Assembly (NCBI GenBank): GCA_965229885.1
Contig: CBDDJX010000002.1
Location: 186,001 to 250,000 of the forward strand
Reading direction: 5' to 3'
DNA: 64,000 bases
Source: DATLLJ01 sp965229885
GTDB lineage: Bacteria; Acidobacteriota; Vicinamibacteria; Vicinamibacterales; CAVVIG01
The position numbers were made by a program, and so were the translations under genes. Shown here piece by piece: positions 54,022 to 63,420 of the stretch (within the stretch, counting starts at the first letter, position 1; each line of letters begins with the position of its first letter). A model generated the notes under the pieces. It searched no databases. It saw only the letters and a list, made by a program, of their open reading frames with translations, and was not told the DNA's origin.

Positions 54022-55641
54022 GGTTGTGACCGGCACGCGCAACACGAAGCGGGTCGCCGGATGGGAATCGACAGAGCGCCCAGGTCGACAGGCGGCGCCT
54101 CGCCGGCGAGGATCGGCGTGGCGCCAGGCGCGAGCTCCAGATCGAGCACAGTCATCTTCAGCCGTCCGATCAGCGGGAGAATCGCCGTTTGTTTCTCGAG
54201 GCCGCCGCGCGCCAGGCGCACGTGGGTCGCGTCGGCGGGGAACTGGTTGAACGCTGGATCGACGGGCAGCCACAAACCTCGGTCGGATCCTTCGTCGACA
54301 TAGACTTCCGGCCAGGCGTGGTAGTAGAACGCACCGCGGACGAACACCAGACCGACGACGATCCGCGCCGGGATGCCCAATGCCCGCGCCATCGCAACAT
54401 AGAGCGCCGTGTGCTCGTTGCAGTCGCCGACTTTCGTGCGGAGTACTTCACGCGCCGACGGAATACTCACGGTCGGCTTCTTGTCGAGGAGGTTGTTGAC
54501 GTACCTCGTGAGCCGCTCGGCGCGCGCGCGGACACCGCTGGAAGCCACGACGCCGCGGACGGCGATCTCGGCTTCGGCGAGGATCTCAGGCGCGTCGCTT
54601 TCGATGAGCGCTTCTGGCGCGAGGTACTGCGACGCAGTGGCGTCGGCACGCTCGGCGCCGAGCTCCCGCGGATCGTGGAGCTCGATGATGTCGCCGTCGA
54701 TCGTCTGGCCGGCGCCCTGAAGGTCTGGGCTCGACAGATCGGCGCCTTCCAGTCGAATGCGAAGACGTCGCACGTCGCACGTCGCGCGGCTCGTCGATGC
54801 GCTGCGTCATGATCGGCACGACGGCCGCCGCGTCGAGCAGATCGGCTCGTACGCCTCCAGGGACGGCGGTGTTCCGTGCGCGGTCTGCCGACTCGCGCAC
54901 GGTCATCAGCCCCATCGGGCTTTCTTCCCGCACGACATCGCCAGTGTCGGTGATCCAGGCGGTTGTCCGCAGGCCGCTGAACGCCATCTCCACGCGGAAC
55001 GCGGGGATCGGCGTGCCGGCCGAGCGGACGAACTCGCGCTTGCCAACCTCGATGGTGACCGGCGCGTTGTGAAGCGTGGCGGGATCGAACAGCGTCCAGT
55101 GGTGCCTGGCGCCGGCCACAAGCCCACCGTTCGCCAGACGGCGCGACAGGTTCAGCGACAGCGCGGGCGGTTCATCGAGCTCGCGCACTTCGGTCCGCGT
55201 GCCGGACGACGTCGTCACGTCGAGCGTCAGCCGGCGGCCGTCCACTCGGCCTCGTACAGTGGTCGGCCCGGTACCAGGATCCAGCGAGAACTCGAACGAG
55301 CGTAGCGCAAAGCTCGCGTCGACGATCGCGGTCGTATGGATCGTCGCGGCCGTGATCGCGCCGAGCAACGACATCTGCAGCCGCCCGTCTTCGTTGAGCT
55401 CGAATCCTTCGTCTTTCGGAAGCGTCTGGCTGACCGTGAAGCCAATCTTTTCGCCCCGGTAGTACACGCCGCGCCATACGGCCGCCGACCCGTAGCGTGC
55501 GAGGTCCGTCGCCAGGTTGGCAGAAGACGCCTGCAGGTACGAGCGATTCACCAGGGCGGCCATCGTTGCGATCCAGGCCAGTACGACGAGAATGGAGATG
55601 GGACGAGTAATGGTGCGGGGCAACGGCCGGAGCAGGCGCAT
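54018..55641 (-). pseudogene. membrane-anchored transglutaminase-like protein, frameshifted by a 7-bp repeat
   Basis: ATG 55641 begins a signal anchor (ITRPISILVVLAWIATMAAL), then a long beta-rich extracytoplasmic region. The second half is a transglutaminase/protease domain with Cys in KVGDCNEHTALYVAMARAL, His in AFYYHAWPEVYV and Asp in PVDPAFNQFPAD. Three tandem copies of ACGTCGC at 54765-54785 put the halves out of frame; two copies restore DVRRLRIRLEGADL. The repaired protein has about 538 residues. It overlaps the ABC ATPase by 4 bases. Confidence 0.78.
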
Positions 55642-55746
55642 TTTTCATGTGTATCGGTGTTTCGACCTGCGCGCCGTAGGGTTCGCGTGCCTATTCGATC
55701 GTCGGCCCACGCAGCGCCGGGCAGAACGTTTCGTACGTGCTGGCGA

Positions 55747-56120
55747 TCAGGAAGAATAGTTGCTGCCGGCTTTCGACCCGCTGCCCGCGACGCCGCCTGG
55801 AAACGGCATGATCACGCCGGGCACCGAGGCGATCGCCGCCCATCAGCCCCTCGCGACAGCCAAACCGGCGGTTGATCACGAACTCGCCCACGAGGATGGG
55901 GATGACCCACACGGGTCGGCCGTGACGCACGTCGCGACACGGGTAGCCGTTGCCGAAGTCGGCGATCTTGCGACCCAGCTTGTAGTAGGGATCGGTGTCG
56001 AGCCGGCTGAAGCACGCCGCGGTCGGGCCCCGCCACGCAGTCGCACATAATCGTAGAGGACGCGTTGCCCGTGGCCGCGTGGACCGCATGATCGAGCCAG
56101 GTGCGATCGCGCGCCGTCAT
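55747..56120 (-). pseudogene. unrecognised small protein, several frameshifts
   Basis: ATG 56120 overlaps the stop of the folate ligase (ATGA). Pieces read in three frames: MTARDRTWLDHAVHAA, RVLYDYVRLRGGAR, DTDPYYKLGRKIADFGNGYP, VWVIPILVGEFVINRRFG, CREGLMGGDRLG and VIMPFPGGVAGSGSKAGSNY. The coding character is clear but I do not know the family. At least three indels in 370 bases make it the most damaged gene of its size here. Confidence 0.5.
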
Positions 56121-56755
56121 CGCTGCTCGCGAGCATCCCGCCCGCGGCCTTGATAAACCGTTTTCTCGGTGACGACCTTGTCCATGTAGACGTCGTGAGG
56201 GCTGACGACCAGCTCGGGAAAGAGCTGACATTCGTAGGCCAGCGCGACGAGTGGCGCCTCAGGACGCACGCGATCGAGGAGGCGATCGTAGTAGCCCTGG
56301 CCGTTCCCCATCCGCGCGCCGTCGCGCGTAAAGCCCACGCCTGTCACGATGACCAGATCCAGTTCGCGCGGGTCGACTTCCTTGTCGCGGTCGCCCCATC
56401 GCTCTTTCGGCGGCTCAAGGATCGACCACTTGCCGACGACGAGCTCGTCCATGCTCGTGAGATGCCACAGACCAAGCTTGTTCGAGCCTCGGTCGTCCAC
56501 GGTGCAGTACGGGACGACGATCTTCTTGGCGCCCTTCAGCGCATCACCCAGCTGATGCCGCATCCGCACTTCAGAGCGCACGTCGAGGTACCACATTGCC
56601 GTGTGCGCGGCGGCGTACTCGGGCAGGGCGATGAAGCGCTCGATGATCGCTTTGGACACGTCGTCCTTGTTGTCCTGCGCATTGCGGGCGTCGTAGCCCT
56701 GCCGGCGCAGCTTCGCCTTGCGGTCTCCAAGCGTCTCAGCGGTCTCGTTGGCCAT
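56117..56755 (-). CDS. 5-formyltetrahydrofolate cyclo-ligase
   Basis: The protein has 212 residues. The ATP/substrate motif GARMGNGQGYYDRLLDR and the upstream VIVTGVGFTRDG identify the family (YgfA/MTHFS). It converts 5-formyl-THF to 5,10-methenyl-THF, clearing an inhibitor of one-carbon enzymes such as serine hydroxymethyltransferase. Its place beside a glycerate/serine module fits one-carbon metabolism. Confidence 0.93.
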   Translation of the reverse strand: MANETAETLGDRKAKLRRQGYDARNAQDNKDDVSKAIIERFIALPEYAAAHTAMWYLDVRSEVRMRHQLGDALKGAKKIVVPYCTVDDRGSNKLGLWHLTSMDELVVGKWSILEPPKERWGDRDKEVDPRELDLVIVTGVGFTRDGARMGNGQGYYDRLLDRVRPEAPLVALAYECQLFPELVVSPHDVYMDKVVTEKTVYQGRGRDAREQR

Positions 56756-56798
56756 CTTGCCTATCCTAACCTTGCCGCTTTGCCGTTGTGAACGATCG

Positions 56799-58109
56799 TC
56801 AAGCGGCAGCGATCACGACATCCATCACGTTCGTGCCTGTCGGCCCCGTCTTGATCAACGCGTCGACCGATGCGAGAGCTGCGTGCGAGTCATGACGCTG
56901 AAGATCGCTGTCTGGATCCCGACCCGCCGCCGCGATGCGTTCCCACGTCGTGCCATCCACGATCGCGCCGGCGGCATCGGTCGGACCATCGCGGCCGTCG
57001 GTTCCCGCCGCGAGAAGCGCCACCGTGGGTATTCCTCGCAGGACTCGAGCTGCCGCCAGGGCCAACTCCTGGGATCGCCCGCCTGATCCCGTGCCCTGCT
57101 CGGCCATCGTCACCGTCGTCTCACCGCCGAGAATGAGGCAGCGGGACAAATGACCCTCGTGGCGGCCGGCCAGAAGTCTTTCCACGATACGCGCGCCCGC
57201 GATTGCCGCCTCTCCAACGATCGGCCGGTCGACAATCTCGGGAACGAGACCGGCGGCGCTTGCGCGCCGGCCTGCCGCTTCGAGCGCGAGACGATTGGTC
57301 GCAATCAGCGTGCTCGCGACCCGGTCGAAAGCAGGGTCGCCTGGCTTCGGCGTCTCCGGAACGCGGCCCCGATCGACGTCATGCAGATACTGACGAAGTG
57401 AAGGACCCAGGCGGTCCCAGAGGGCTGCGCGAACGAGCACGTCGCGAACATCTCGCGCCGTGGACGGGTCGGGGACCGACGGCCCTGAGCCGATCGCGGC
57501 GAGATCGTCGCCGATGACGTCCGACATGATGTAGCAACAGAGCCGCGCATGCGCGAGGCTCCGCGCGAGGCGGCCACCGCCCCAGCGCGTAAAGCGTTTG
57601 CGCACACGGTTCATCTCCCTGATGTCGAGGCCCGACCAGAGCAGCTGGCCGTAAAGCGCCTTGAGCTCGTGAGGCGCGATGCCCGGCTGCGGCGCGCCGA
57701 TGAGACTTGTCGTACCGCCTGAGAGCAGCAGCCACACGGTGTCGCCAGGCGGAATCTTCTTCACCAGACGATCGAGCGCGTCGGCAGCCGCGAGCGATCC
57801 CGCGCCGGGCTCTGGATGATCGCCCACGATCACCGCGACGGACGGATGGGGCGCGGACGTGTTGACGGTCGCGACGATGAGCCCGCCGGCAGGGGCGCAG
57901 CCCCTGGGGTCCTGAAGGCCACCTGCCGCGAGGACGCGTACTGCCGCTTCCGCCATCGGCTGTGCGGCTTTGCCGAGGGCAATCAGCCAGACGCGGTCGT
58001 CGCGCGGTTCGTTCTGCAGCGCGCGCATGAGCACGGGGCCGGGGGCAACGGCGGCGACCGCCGCCTGGTAGATCTCGATGAGCAGCGTTTTCGCGTCGGC
58101 GCGATTCAT
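56799..58109 (-). CDS. glycerate 2-kinase (GckA/MOFRL type)
   Basis: The protein has 436 residues. It shows the DUF4147 N-domain (LIALGKAAQPMAEAA, LLLSGGTTSL, RVRKRFTRWGGGRLARS) and the MOFRL C-domain (LILGGETTVTM, GGRSQELALAAA, AAGTDGRDGPTDAAGA). It phosphorylates D-glycerate to 2-phosphoglycerate. ATG 58109 matches relatives. It is divergent from an aminotransferase/hydroxypyruvate-reductase pair that would make its substrate. Confidence 0.93.
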   Translation of the reverse strand: MNRADAKTLLIEIYQAAVAAVAPGPVLMRALQNEPRDDRVWLIALGKAAQPMAEAAVRVLAAGGLQDPRGCAPAGGLIVATVNTSAPHPSVAVIVGDHPEPGAGSLAAADALDRLVKKIPPGDTVWLLLSGGTTSLIGAPQPGIAPHELKALYGQLLWSGLDIREMNRVRKRFTRWGGGRLARSLAHARLCCYIMSDVIGDDLAAIGSGPSVPDPSTARDVRDVLVRAALWDRLGPSLRQYLHDVDRGRVPETPKPGDPAFDRVASTLIATNRLALEAAGRRASAAGLVPEIVDRPIVGEAAIAGARIVERLLAGRHEGHLSRCLILGGETTVTMAEQGTGSGGRSQELALAAARVLRGIPTVALLAAGTDGRDGPTDAAGAIVDGTTWERIAAAGRDPDSDLQRHDSHAALASVDALIKTGPTGTNVMDVVIAAA

Positions 58110-58209
58110 AGTAATATTCCAGTCCTCCCCCTCGGTGCCAAGGGGCTTGCCTGAGCGGCGGCAACCGCGCCCGGCCAGCACACTCTAGCCAAGCGAAGCG
58201 AGAACTGTC

Positions 58210-59366
58210 ATGCCAGGCCGTAGTTTTCGGTTTGTTCCGGGACCGACGAATGTTCCCGATCGCGTCCTGCGGGCGATGCACGTCGCGATGGAGGATCATC
58301 GTTCATCGAGTTTTCCTTCGTTGACGAAGCCGCTGTTTAACGATACTCAAGAAGATCTTCAAGACCGAATCGGGCCAGTGCTTTATCTTTCCCGGCTCCG
58401 GCACCGGCGGCTGGGAAGCGGCCCTCACGAATACGCTGTCGCCTGGCGATAAGGCGTTGTCTGCCCGCTACGGGCAGTTCAGTCATCTCTGGACCGATAT
58501 GGCCGTGCGGCTCGGGCTCGACGTGCAGCTGCTCGAGGCCGAGTGGGGCGAGGCCGCGCCGGTCGAGCGGATTGCCGAAGCGCTGGCGGCCGATACCGCA
58601 CACCAGATTCGCGCGGTCATGATAGTGCACAACGAGACCGCCACGGGCGTGAGGAGCGATGTCGCGGCTGTTCGCAACGCGCTTGATGCCGAGACGCATC
58701 CCGCGCTGCTGTTCGTCGACGGCGTCAGCTCGATCGGTGCGATCGATTTCCGGATGGACGAATGGAAGGTCGATTGCGCCGTCACTGGTACGCAGAAGGC
58801 GCTCGCTCATGCTGCCGCCGGGCCTAGGGATCGTCTGCGTCAGCCCGAAGGCGCTCGCGGCCGGCGACCAGACCAGGCTAGCACGCGTGTTCTTCGACTT
58901 CACGGATCAGATCAACCAGAACGCGATCGGCTACTTTCCCTGTACGCCCGCCGTGCCGATGCTGTACGGGTTGCGTGAGTCGGTCGCGATGCTGCTCGAG
59001 GAGGGGCTCGCCGCCGTCTTCGCTAGGTACCATCGTCTGGCCGAAGGCGTTCGCGCGGCGGTCAGGGCCTGGGGCCTCGAGCTGTGCGCGGGCGCGCCGA
59101 AGTCGTACTCGGATACCGTCAGCGCCATCATGGTGCCGCCGCAGGTCAAGGGCCAGGACGTCATCGACATCGCCTACCACCGGTACAACCTGTCCCTTGG
59201 GGCCGGCTTGTCAAAAATGGCCGGGAAGCTGTTCCGTATCGGCCATATGGGCGACCTGAACGAGCTGATGCTGCTTGGCGCGCTCGCCGGCGCCGCCGAA
59301 GAGTACTGGCGACAATCGACCGCCGCCGCACAGTCCGTCGCGGTGGGAGCCGGCACGAAGGTATGA
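58210..59366 (+). pseudogene. serine/alanine-glyoxylate aminotransferase, two frameshifts
   Basis: The sequence is that of a class V PLP aminotransferase: SFRFVPGPTNVPDRVLRAMH, MEDHRSSSFP, then after a shift near 58345 CFIFPGSGTGGWEAALTNTL, VHNETATGVRSDVAAV, LLFVDGVSSIGAIDFRMDEW and TGTQKAL with the PLP Lys. A tandem GCTC at 58801-58808 shifts the frame again; removing one copy gives QKALMLPPGLGIVCVSPKAL. The repaired protein has about 385 residues. It would convert serine plus glyoxylate to hydroxypyruvate plus glycine. Its stop overlaps the next start. Confidence 0.85.
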
Positions 59367-60340
59367 CGAGCGCCAGACGAGCGAGCGTCCCGGTGGTCGT
59401 CGTCACCAGGAAGATTCCCACTGCCGTCGAACAGGAAATCGCCGCCCTGTTCGAGGCGCGGCTCAACCCGAACGACACACCGATGACCGTTGACGCGCTC
59501 AAGGAGGCGATGCGAACCTCCGACGTCGTGTTGTGCTCGGTGGCCGACAAGATGACGGCCGACATCATCAACACGCCAGGCCGCACAGTGAAGCTGCTGG
59601 CGAATTTCGGTGTGGGGTTCAACAACATCGATATCGCGGCGGCGAAAGCCGCCGGCGTGCTCGTCTCCAATACACCGGACGTCCTGACGGAAGCGACGGC
59701 GGATCTCGCGATGACGCTGCTGCTCATGACCGCGCGCCGCGCGGGCGAAGGGGAGCGCCTAGTGCGAGGGGGGCGGTGGACCGGATGGCGGCCCACGCAC
59801 ATGATGGGGACGATGGTGACCGGCAAGACGATCGGGCTCGTCGGTTTCGGCCGGATCGCCAGGGCGGTGACGAAGAAGGCCCACGACGGGTTCGGGTTGC
59901 ACGTGATCTTCCACGATCCGCTCGTGCCGAACGGATCGCTCGGCGCGGCGCCGCGCGCCAGCCTCGAGGAGCTGCTCGGAGAGGCGGACTTCGTCTCGTT
60001 GCATTGCCCGGCCCTCCCCGAGACGCGTCACCTGATGAACGCGCAGCGGCTCGGCCAGATGAAGAAATCGGGCATCCTGATCAACACGGCCCGCGGCGAC
60101 GTGGTGGACGAAGCGGCGCTCGTGGCTGCGCTGCAGAAGGGGCAGATTGCCGCGGCGGGGCTCGATGTCTTCGAACGTGAGCCGAACGTCACGCCCGAGC
60201 TGTTGAAGATGGAGAACGTCGTGCTACTGCCGCACTTGGGAAGCGCGACGCTCGAGACCCGCGAGGCGATGGGCAGAAGGGCGCTGGAGAACATCCAGCG
60301 CTTTGTCTCCGGCGCCTCGCTGCGCGATCGCGTCGTGTAG
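59363..60340 (+). CDS. D-2-hydroxyacid dehydrogenase (glyoxylate/hydroxypyruvate reductase type)
   Basis: The protein has 325 residues. The NAD(P)-binding motif is GLVGFGRIARAV. The catalytic Arg is in LINTARGDVVDE, Glu in LDVFEREP and His in LLPHLGSAT. ATG 59363 overlaps the aminotransferase stop, so the two are coupled. The context points to reduction of hydroxypyruvate to D-glycerate (or glyoxylate to glycolate). Confidence 0.93.
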   Translation: MTSARRASVPVVVVTRKIPTAVEQEIAALFEARLNPNDTPMTVDALKEAMRTSDVVLCSVADKMTADIINTPGRTVKLLANFGVGFNNIDIAAAKAAGVLVSNTPDVLTEATADLAMTLLLMTARRAGEGERLVRGGRWTGWRPTHMMGTMVTGKTIGLVGFGRIARAVTKKAHDGFGLHVIFHDPLVPNGSLGAAPRASLEELLGEADFVSLHCPALPETRHLMNAQRLGQMKKSGILINTARGDVVDEAALVAALQKGQIAAAGLDVFEREPNVTPELLKMENVVLLPHLGSATLETREAMGRRALENIQRFVSGASLRDRVV

Positions 60341-60356
60341 CGCGTCGGTAAAGCGC

Positions 60357-60506
60357 TCAGTGCCACAGGATGTATTCATTCGCCTCATGAAATCTGACGC
60401 GCCCTCGCGCCGCCAGCTCGAGGAGGTCGCCTTCCTCCATGGCCTGAAACGGCGGATGTTTCTTGAGGAAATCGGCGATGCGATAGCTGATAGCGGAAGT
60501 ATCCAT
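60357..60506 (-). pseudogene. N-terminal fragment of a cNMP-binding (DUF294-type) protein
   Basis: The 49-residue frame reads MDTSAISYRIADFLKKHPPF, QAMEEGDLLELAARGRVRFH and EANEYILWH, then stop. This is the start of a cyclic-nucleotide-binding domain like those fused to CBS/nucleotidyltransferase domains. The rest is missing because the convergent dehydrogenase gene ends here. It is probably a truncated remnant. Confidence 0.6.
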
Positions 60507-60575
60507 TGTGAGAGGACGGTTGAATATGGCGAGAGAGTCGTGCGGACGTCCATCTAAGGATGCAGCGAAACCCCC

Positions 60576-60581
60576 TATAAT
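60576..60581 (+). promoter_or_regulatory. candidate sigma-70 -10 box
   Basis: TATAAT stands out in a GC-rich context 74 bases before ATG 60655. The -35 position has no good match. AAAGGAG seven bases before the ATG is a good ribosome site. Confidence 0.35.
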
Positions 60582-60654
60582 GGACCTTCAACCGTTGACG
60601 CCGGCCTGCTAGCGGGCGTAACCTTTACAACTCTCTCGGAAAGGAGAACCGTTC

Positions 60655-61761
60655 ATGGTGAGTTCCCTACGCGTGAAACTCGGGCTTCTCGTCGCCTTCG
60701 TCGTGCTCGCCTCTCTGACTCCGTCCTCGGCCTTGCAGGTTGCGCAGACCGGCCAGGGCCCGGTGCTGGAGTCCATTGGACCGCTGGCCTTCGGTCCTGA
60801 CGGCACACTGTTCACCGCGGACAACCAGGGCGCCGCGATCTTCGCTCTCGACCTCGGTGCGCTGGCCAACGGCGGCGCCGCCGGGGTAAAGGGCCTCGAT
60901 GCGCTGGATGAAAAGCTCGCCGCCCTGCTCGGCACCGGCGCGCGGGAAATCACTGTCACGGACCTCGCCGTGCATCCGCGCACGCGGAATGCCTACGTGT
61001 CCGTGATGCGCGGACAGGGCGCCGGCGCGGCGCCGGCCCTGTTCCGGATCGACGGGGCGGGCAACATCGCCAACGTGTCGTTGCCGACGCTCCGGTTCCA
61101 GAAGGTCGAGCTGCCGAACGCGCCGGTCGCCAACACGACGGCTCGGACGAATCCGCGAACCCAGGTCATCACCGATATGGCGTTTGCCGACAGCCGCCTG
61201 TGGGTCGCGGGCCTCTCGAACGAGGAATTCGCGTCCAAGCTCCGCGCGATCCCGTACCCGTTCGCCACCGTCGACCGGGGCGTGAGCGTTGAGATTTACC
61301 ATGGCAACCACAAGGCCGTCGAGACGCGGTCGCCTGTCAACGCGTTCGTCCCGTACACCCTCAACAACCAGCCGTACCTGATCGCCGGCTACACGTGCAC
61401 GCCGCTCGTCAAGTTCCCAATCTCCGACCTAAAGGCGGGCGAGAAGGTGCGCGGCACCACCATCGCGGAGTTCGGCGGCGGCAACCGGGTGCTCGACATG
61501 ATCGTGTATCGCAAGGGTGGTCAGGAATTCCTGCTCACGGCGAACAATAGCCGTGGGGTCATGAAGATCCCCACCAGCACGTTCGCTAGCGCCACGCCGA
61601 TCACCACCCCCGTGGAGACGGAGACGGGCGGCGTTCCGTTCGAGACGGTCACCAGCATGACGGGCATCGAGCAGCTCGACAAGCTGGACGATAACAACTC
61701 GATCGTGATCGCGCGCACCGCCGCCGGCGGGATCAACCTCCAGACCATCCCCCTTCCGTAA
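60655..61761 (+). CDS. exported protein, probable beta-propeller, function unknown
   Basis: The protein has 368 residues and a signal peptide (LGLLVAFVVLASLTPSSA). Repeated blade-like segments include LAFGPDGTLFTADNQGAAIF, VTDLAVHPRTRNAYVSVMRG, ITDMAFADSRLWVAGLSNEE and PLVKFPISDLKAGEKVRGTT. The pattern resembles lactonase/NHL-type propellers, but no catalytic residues can be named. It overlaps the following lipoprotein gene by one base. Confidence 0.7.
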   Translation: MVSSLRVKLGLLVAFVVLASLTPSSALQVAQTGQGPVLESIGPLAFGPDGTLFTADNQGAAIFALDLGALANGGAAGVKGLDALDEKLAALLGTGAREITVTDLAVHPRTRNAYVSVMRGQGAGAAPALFRIDGAGNIANVSLPTLRFQKVELPNAPVANTTARTNPRTQVITDMAFADSRLWVAGLSNEEFASKLRAIPYPFATVDRGVSVEIYHGNHKAVETRSPVNAFVPYTLNNQPYLIAGYTCTPLVKFPISDLKAGEKVRGTTIAEFGGGNRVLDMIVYRKGGQEFLLTANNSRGVMKIPTSTFASATPITTPVETETGGVPFETVTSMTGIEQLDKLDDNNSIVIARTAAGGINLQTIPLP

Positions 61762-62942
61762 TGAGGGTCCGCCTGCGGTCGGTCGCGGCGGTGACGAGTT
61801 CGCTCATCATCGCCGCGGCCTGCGGCGGCCGTTCCACCGGATCCGCTTCCGATCCCGCCATCAGGCTGACGACCCCGCAGAACGGCGGAACCGCGTACGT
61901 CGAAGTCGCCGGGTTGTCGGGCGCGGCGCTCGCCGCGCTAAGAGATGCGGAGCTCACGGCCGACCAGTGGTCCCTCGTCCTTCGTGTGTCGGTGAATGAC
62001 GATGCCCCGGGCATGCTCGGCCAGTACAGCGTCGCAGACGAAGCGCTGCGATTCACGCCCTTGTACCCTCTGGACCCCGGCCGTCAATATCGGGTGCGGT
62101 TCGATCCGGCGCGCCTGCCGGGGGCCGGCGGTTCAAGCGCCGCCGCGGTCGTCGCCAGCGTCGGACAACCGGCGCAGCACACGACTTCTTCGACCGTGGT
62201 GGCCCGCGTGTATCCGACGAGCGACGTCCTCCCGGAAAACCTGCTGCGAATGTACGTCGAATTCTCTGGCCCGATGGGGCGACCGAGCGGCATCCAGCAC
62301 ATGAAGCTCGTCGACGACAGCGGCAAGGAGATCCCTGGGGCGTTCCTGCCGCTCGGTTACGAGTTCTGGAGCCCCGATCACACACGCTTCACGGCATTCT
62401 TCGACCCGGGCCGCGTGAAGGGGGGCATTCTGCCGAACCAGCAGATGGGGCGCGCGCTCAATTCGGGGCGGTCGGTGACGCTGGTCATCAGCAGCGAGTG
62501 GCGCGATCAACACGGGCTGCCGCTCAAGGAAGACTTCAGGCGGGTGCTGCGCGTTGGTCCTGCCGAGGAGAAGCCGCTCGATACGGCCTCGTGGCGCATC
62601 CAGCCACCGCGGGCTGCCGGGCGGCGCGACGGGGTCGTCGTGACCTTCCCCGAACCGCTCGACCACGGCCTGCTGATGCGCGCGCTCGGCGTCACCCGTG
62701 AGGACGTCCCCGTCGAGGGCGACATCCTCGTCGACAACGCGGAAACGCGGTGGACGTTCACGCCGCGCGAGAGGTGGCGCACCGGCATATATCACCTGCT
62801 CGCGCTCGATATCCTGGAGGACGTCGCCGGCAATCAGATCGGCCGCGCGTTCGAGGTCGACAACTTCGATACCGTCGACAAGAGTCCCAACCCGAAGAGC
62901 ATCACGATCCCCTTCAGCGTCGGGGCAGCCGGCACCGATTAG
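61761..62942 (+). CDS. lipoprotein with Ig-like (Big_5-type) domain
   Basis: The protein has 393 residues. The signal ends with a lipobox (IIAAACGG). Two Ig-like segments are suggested by YPLDPGRQYRVRFDPARLPG, VYPTSDVLPENLLRMYVEFS and RTGIYHLLALDILEDVAGNQ, typical of Big_5 domains. Start and stop coupling with the exported propeller suggests a functional pair at the cell surface. Function is unknown. Confidence 0.75.
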   Translation: MRVRLRSVAAVTSSLIIAAACGGRSTGSASDPAIRLTTPQNGGTAYVEVAGLSGAALAALRDAELTADQWSLVLRVSVNDDAPGMLGQYSVADEALRFTPLYPLDPGRQYRVRFDPARLPGAGGSSAAAVVASVGQPAQHTTSSTVVARVYPTSDVLPENLLRMYVEFSGPMGRPSGIQHMKLVDDSGKEIPGAFLPLGYEFWSPDHTRFTAFFDPGRVKGGILPNQQMGRALNSGRSVTLVISSEWRDQHGLPLKEDFRRVLRVGPAEEKPLDTASWRIQPPRAAGRRDGVVVTFPEPLDHGLLMRALGVTREDVPVEGDILVDNAETRWTFTPRERWRTGIYHLLALDILEDVAGNQIGRAFEVDNFDTVDKSPNPKSITIPFSVGAAGTD

Positions 62943-62989
62943 ATAAAGACCTGCGCTACACCTTCACGAAAAACTGAGTAGCATAGCTG

Positions 62990-63420
62990 CTAGTCCGACT
63001 CGAGCAGGGCCAGCAGCGACCAGGCGGTCGTCGAGATGCGCTGCGCATAACTCTCTCCGTTCGCCGGTCTCGTCGTCTCCGGCCAGCTTCCGTCCGGACC
63101 CTGAACGCCGGCGAGATACTCCCTCGCCCGGCGGATCGCCTCACCCAGATCGCGATCCGAATAGGGAGAGGTCGACAGCGCTTCGATGTTCCGCACGCCC
63201 GCGAGCGCCAATACCGCAAGCGCGGTGTCGAACGACTCCGACTGCGAAGCGACATACGGACCCCAACCGCCGTCGGGCCCCTGGCCGCGTTTCAGTACAT
63301 CGAGAGATCTCTGGCGCTCGGCGATGGCCGCGGGATCGACGTCGCGCTCGAGTCCAAGGAGAACCGCGGCCGCATCGAGCCGCTCGCGCACGACTTCGCC
63401 AGGGCCGCCGTGTTCCTGGT
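62990..63420 (-). pseudogene. squalene/terpene cyclase-like repeat protein, C-terminal fragment
   Basis: The minus frame gives LDVLKRGQGPDGGWGPYVAS, ESFDTALAVLALAGVRNIEA, EYLAGVQGPDGSWPETTRPA and ISTTAWSLLALLESD. These are QW-type repeats of the prenyltransferase/squalene-cyclase superfamily. Upstream of about 63420 the sequence belongs to a different gene on the other strand, so the N-terminal part is missing and no start is visible. Confidence 0.6.
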
